A stretch of DNA of 64,000 bases from Lachnospiraceae bacterium (GTDB taxonomy: Bacteria > Bacillota > Clostridia > Lachnospirales > Lachnospiraceae), in assembly GCA_017438305.1 (NCBI GenBank), contig JAFRVX010000165.1:16427-80426 (forward strand), read 5' to 3'. This document shows, one piece after another, positions 63,024 to 64,000 of this stretch; position 1 is the first letter of the stretch, and every line of letters starts with the position of its first letter. The notes beneath the pieces are model-generated. The model was not told the DNA's origin and did not search any database. It worked only from the letters and a program-made list of their open reading frames with translations. A program made the position numbers and the translations under genes.

Positions 63024-64000
63024 TTATGCTTCACTGTCTTCTCTCAGGGCTTCCAGCCCGAAGGACAGCGCTTTCATGTGTATGGGATCCGCGGGGGATT
63101 TGAACAGGGCCGACGCAAAGCGGGCCACGGTCTCATCCTCCCGGCAGGTCTTCAATGCTTCCGCATTCCTGGTAATATCCGTGCGGTCGTCGATCTTCTT
63201 CACCAGGCCCAGGGAATAGAACCGGTCCTTATGCAGAAAGACCTCCGGCGACATGGCGCCTTCCAGCACGATCTCATAGATATTATCGCTTCCCGCCTTA
63301 TTGATGGTCCCCTGCAGTCTTCCGGAGACCGTCTCCAGGCCCTGCTCTTCGGAGATCTCCGCCTTCAGGGAGACGTATTCCCGTTTTACGGCGCTGACGA
63401 ACTGGCGGGTAAAGCCCGCCGACTGCTTCTTCCCGGGAAGCAGGGTGCAGAGGAAAAAGCCGTGGCTGTTTTCATCGGAAAAGTCAGAAGCAAAAAAGTT
63501 TCCCGGAGAGAAGATCCGGTTCTGGCCGCTTCCCTTATAAAGAAACGGCGTGCCGATGCCGCAGTAATCAAAGGGCAGCTGACAGCTGTCCAGAACTTCT
63601 TTCGTATCCTCTTTGGCAAGGGACGGCGCCAGAAGGACCTGCACCGCGCCTTTTCTGCCCCGTTCCAGGGATCGGGCATCCGCTGCTTTTTTTGGATCCT
63701 CCGAAAAAGGACAGGCCGTGATCTCCGTCTGAAGCTTCGGATAGACCATCCGCTGCACTTCCGCTCCTGAAACAAGCGCGGTATGGCTCTTCCACTGATA
63801 GGGAACATCGGCAGCGCCCTTGTCCCGGTCTCCGGGAAGATACAGGACCTGGCCCTCTTTGAGGGCGGAAAACAGCTCGTCCGCCTTTTCAAGCTCCCCA
63901 ACAGAAGGCGTGTCATCAAACAGGTTTCCGGTAATAAACAGGAAGTCGCAGCCCTGCTCCTTACAGGTATTGACAGCGTTCTGAAGATCCTCCCACTGCT
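63024..64000 (-). CDS. metallophosphoesterase, SbcD/YhaO-like, 5' end outside window
   Basis: The frame is open to the window edge, so the N-terminus is missing. The visible start contains DFLFITGNLFDD, then VLYLPGDRDKG, the second and third metal-binding segments of Mre11/SbcD-type phosphoesterases (GDLFD and GNHD positions). Later HGFFLCTLLPG is consistent with the remaining fold. The pairing with the SbcC-like gene 20 bp downstream supports a nuclease-ATPase complex. The third segment has Asp-Arg-Asp rather than Asn-His-Asp, which may alter catalysis. Confidence 0.75.
   Translation of the reverse strand, partial: QWEDLQNAVNTCKEQGCDFLFITGNLFDDTPSVGELEKADELFSALKEGQVLYLPGDRDKGAADVPYQWKSHTALVSGAEVQRMVYPKLQTEITACPFSEDPKKAADARSLERGRKGAVQVLLAPSLAKEDTKEVLDSCQLPFDYCGIGTPFLYKGSGQNRIFSPGNFFASDFSDENSHGFFLCTLLPGKKQSAGFTRQFVSAVKREYVSLKAEISEEQGLETVSGRLQGTINKAGSDNIYEIVLEGAMSPEVFLHKDRFYSLGLVKKIDDRTDITRNAEALKTCREDETVARFASALFKSPADPIHMKALSFGLEALREDSEA

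Overview
The window looks like chromosome from an anaerobic gut-type Firmicute of the class Clostridia, most likely Lachnospiraceae-like. The reasons are GPH-family sugar symporters next to AraC regulators and cytoplasmic glycosidases, secreted proteins with glucan/choline-type cell-wall-binding repeats, a CIRCE-controlled hsp20, corrinoid and electron-transferring-flavoprotein (ETF) enzymes, an acyl-ACP thioesterase, and the Gram-positive primosome genes dnaI and dnaD. Most genes are on the minus strand. No rRNA, tRNA or cas genes were seen.

Layout. 1-622: the right end of an IS1380-type element. 749-2718: a small secreted peptide gene convergent with a two-HTH, TPR-like regulator. 2909-8710: a minus-strand one-carbon operon in the order etfB, a fused EtfA-methylenetetrahydrofolate reductase, homocysteine methyltransferase, DUF2284 protein, methyltetrahydrofolate methyltransferase and corrinoid protein, behind a roughly 270-nt structured leader. 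9275-12028: rRNA pseudouridine synthase, acyl-ACP thioesterase and a HAD phosphatase. 12180-13226: an IS200 remnant and CIRCE-hsp20. 13451-17315: a GPH symporter with a sulfoquinovosidase-like GH31 enzyme. 17631-20759: zinc-ribbon membrane protein, 2-hydroxyacid dehydrogenase and lipoprotein. 21027-21250: an orphan, decayed CRISPR array. 21807-24488: an unusual disulfide oxidoreductase and a YugP-like membrane protein without its zinc site. 24878-35278: a plant-glycoside locus (GH1, GH78, TIM-barrel isomerase, GH2, GPH symporter) with a divergent AraC regulator. 35590-46644: a metallo-beta-lactamase-fold protein and four secreted wall-binding proteins, one of about 1570 residues. 46982-49335: a lipoprotein nuclease/phosphatase-fold enzyme and an AbiE toxin-antitoxin pair. 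49450-64000: housekeeping genes (queA, prs, dnaI, dnaD, trmL, nth, trpS, ABC-F, SbcC/YhaN-like ATPase and its phosphoesterase partner).

How the genes fit together. The one-carbon operon encodes every step from methylene-tetrahydrofolate to methionine: flavin-based electron delivery by the ETF, the reductase, methyl transfer to a stand-alone corrinoid protein, then transfer to homocysteine. It is in effect a methionine synthase split into separate proteins and joined to an ETF-fed reductase. The glycoside locus imports intact glycosides and removes rhamnose, beta-galactosyl or glucuronyl, and beta-glucosyl groups inside the cell.

A genome-style oddity recurs. Short tandem repeats (10, 15, 26, 30 and 34 bp units) lie at gene 3' ends, often on or beside stop codons, and degenerate low-complexity repeats are inserted in frame in several enzymes. 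The most noteworthy items are the ETF-reductase fusion operon with its leader, the GH31 enzyme lacking one sulfonate-binding residue, the peptide-regulator pair, and the repeat pattern at stop codons.
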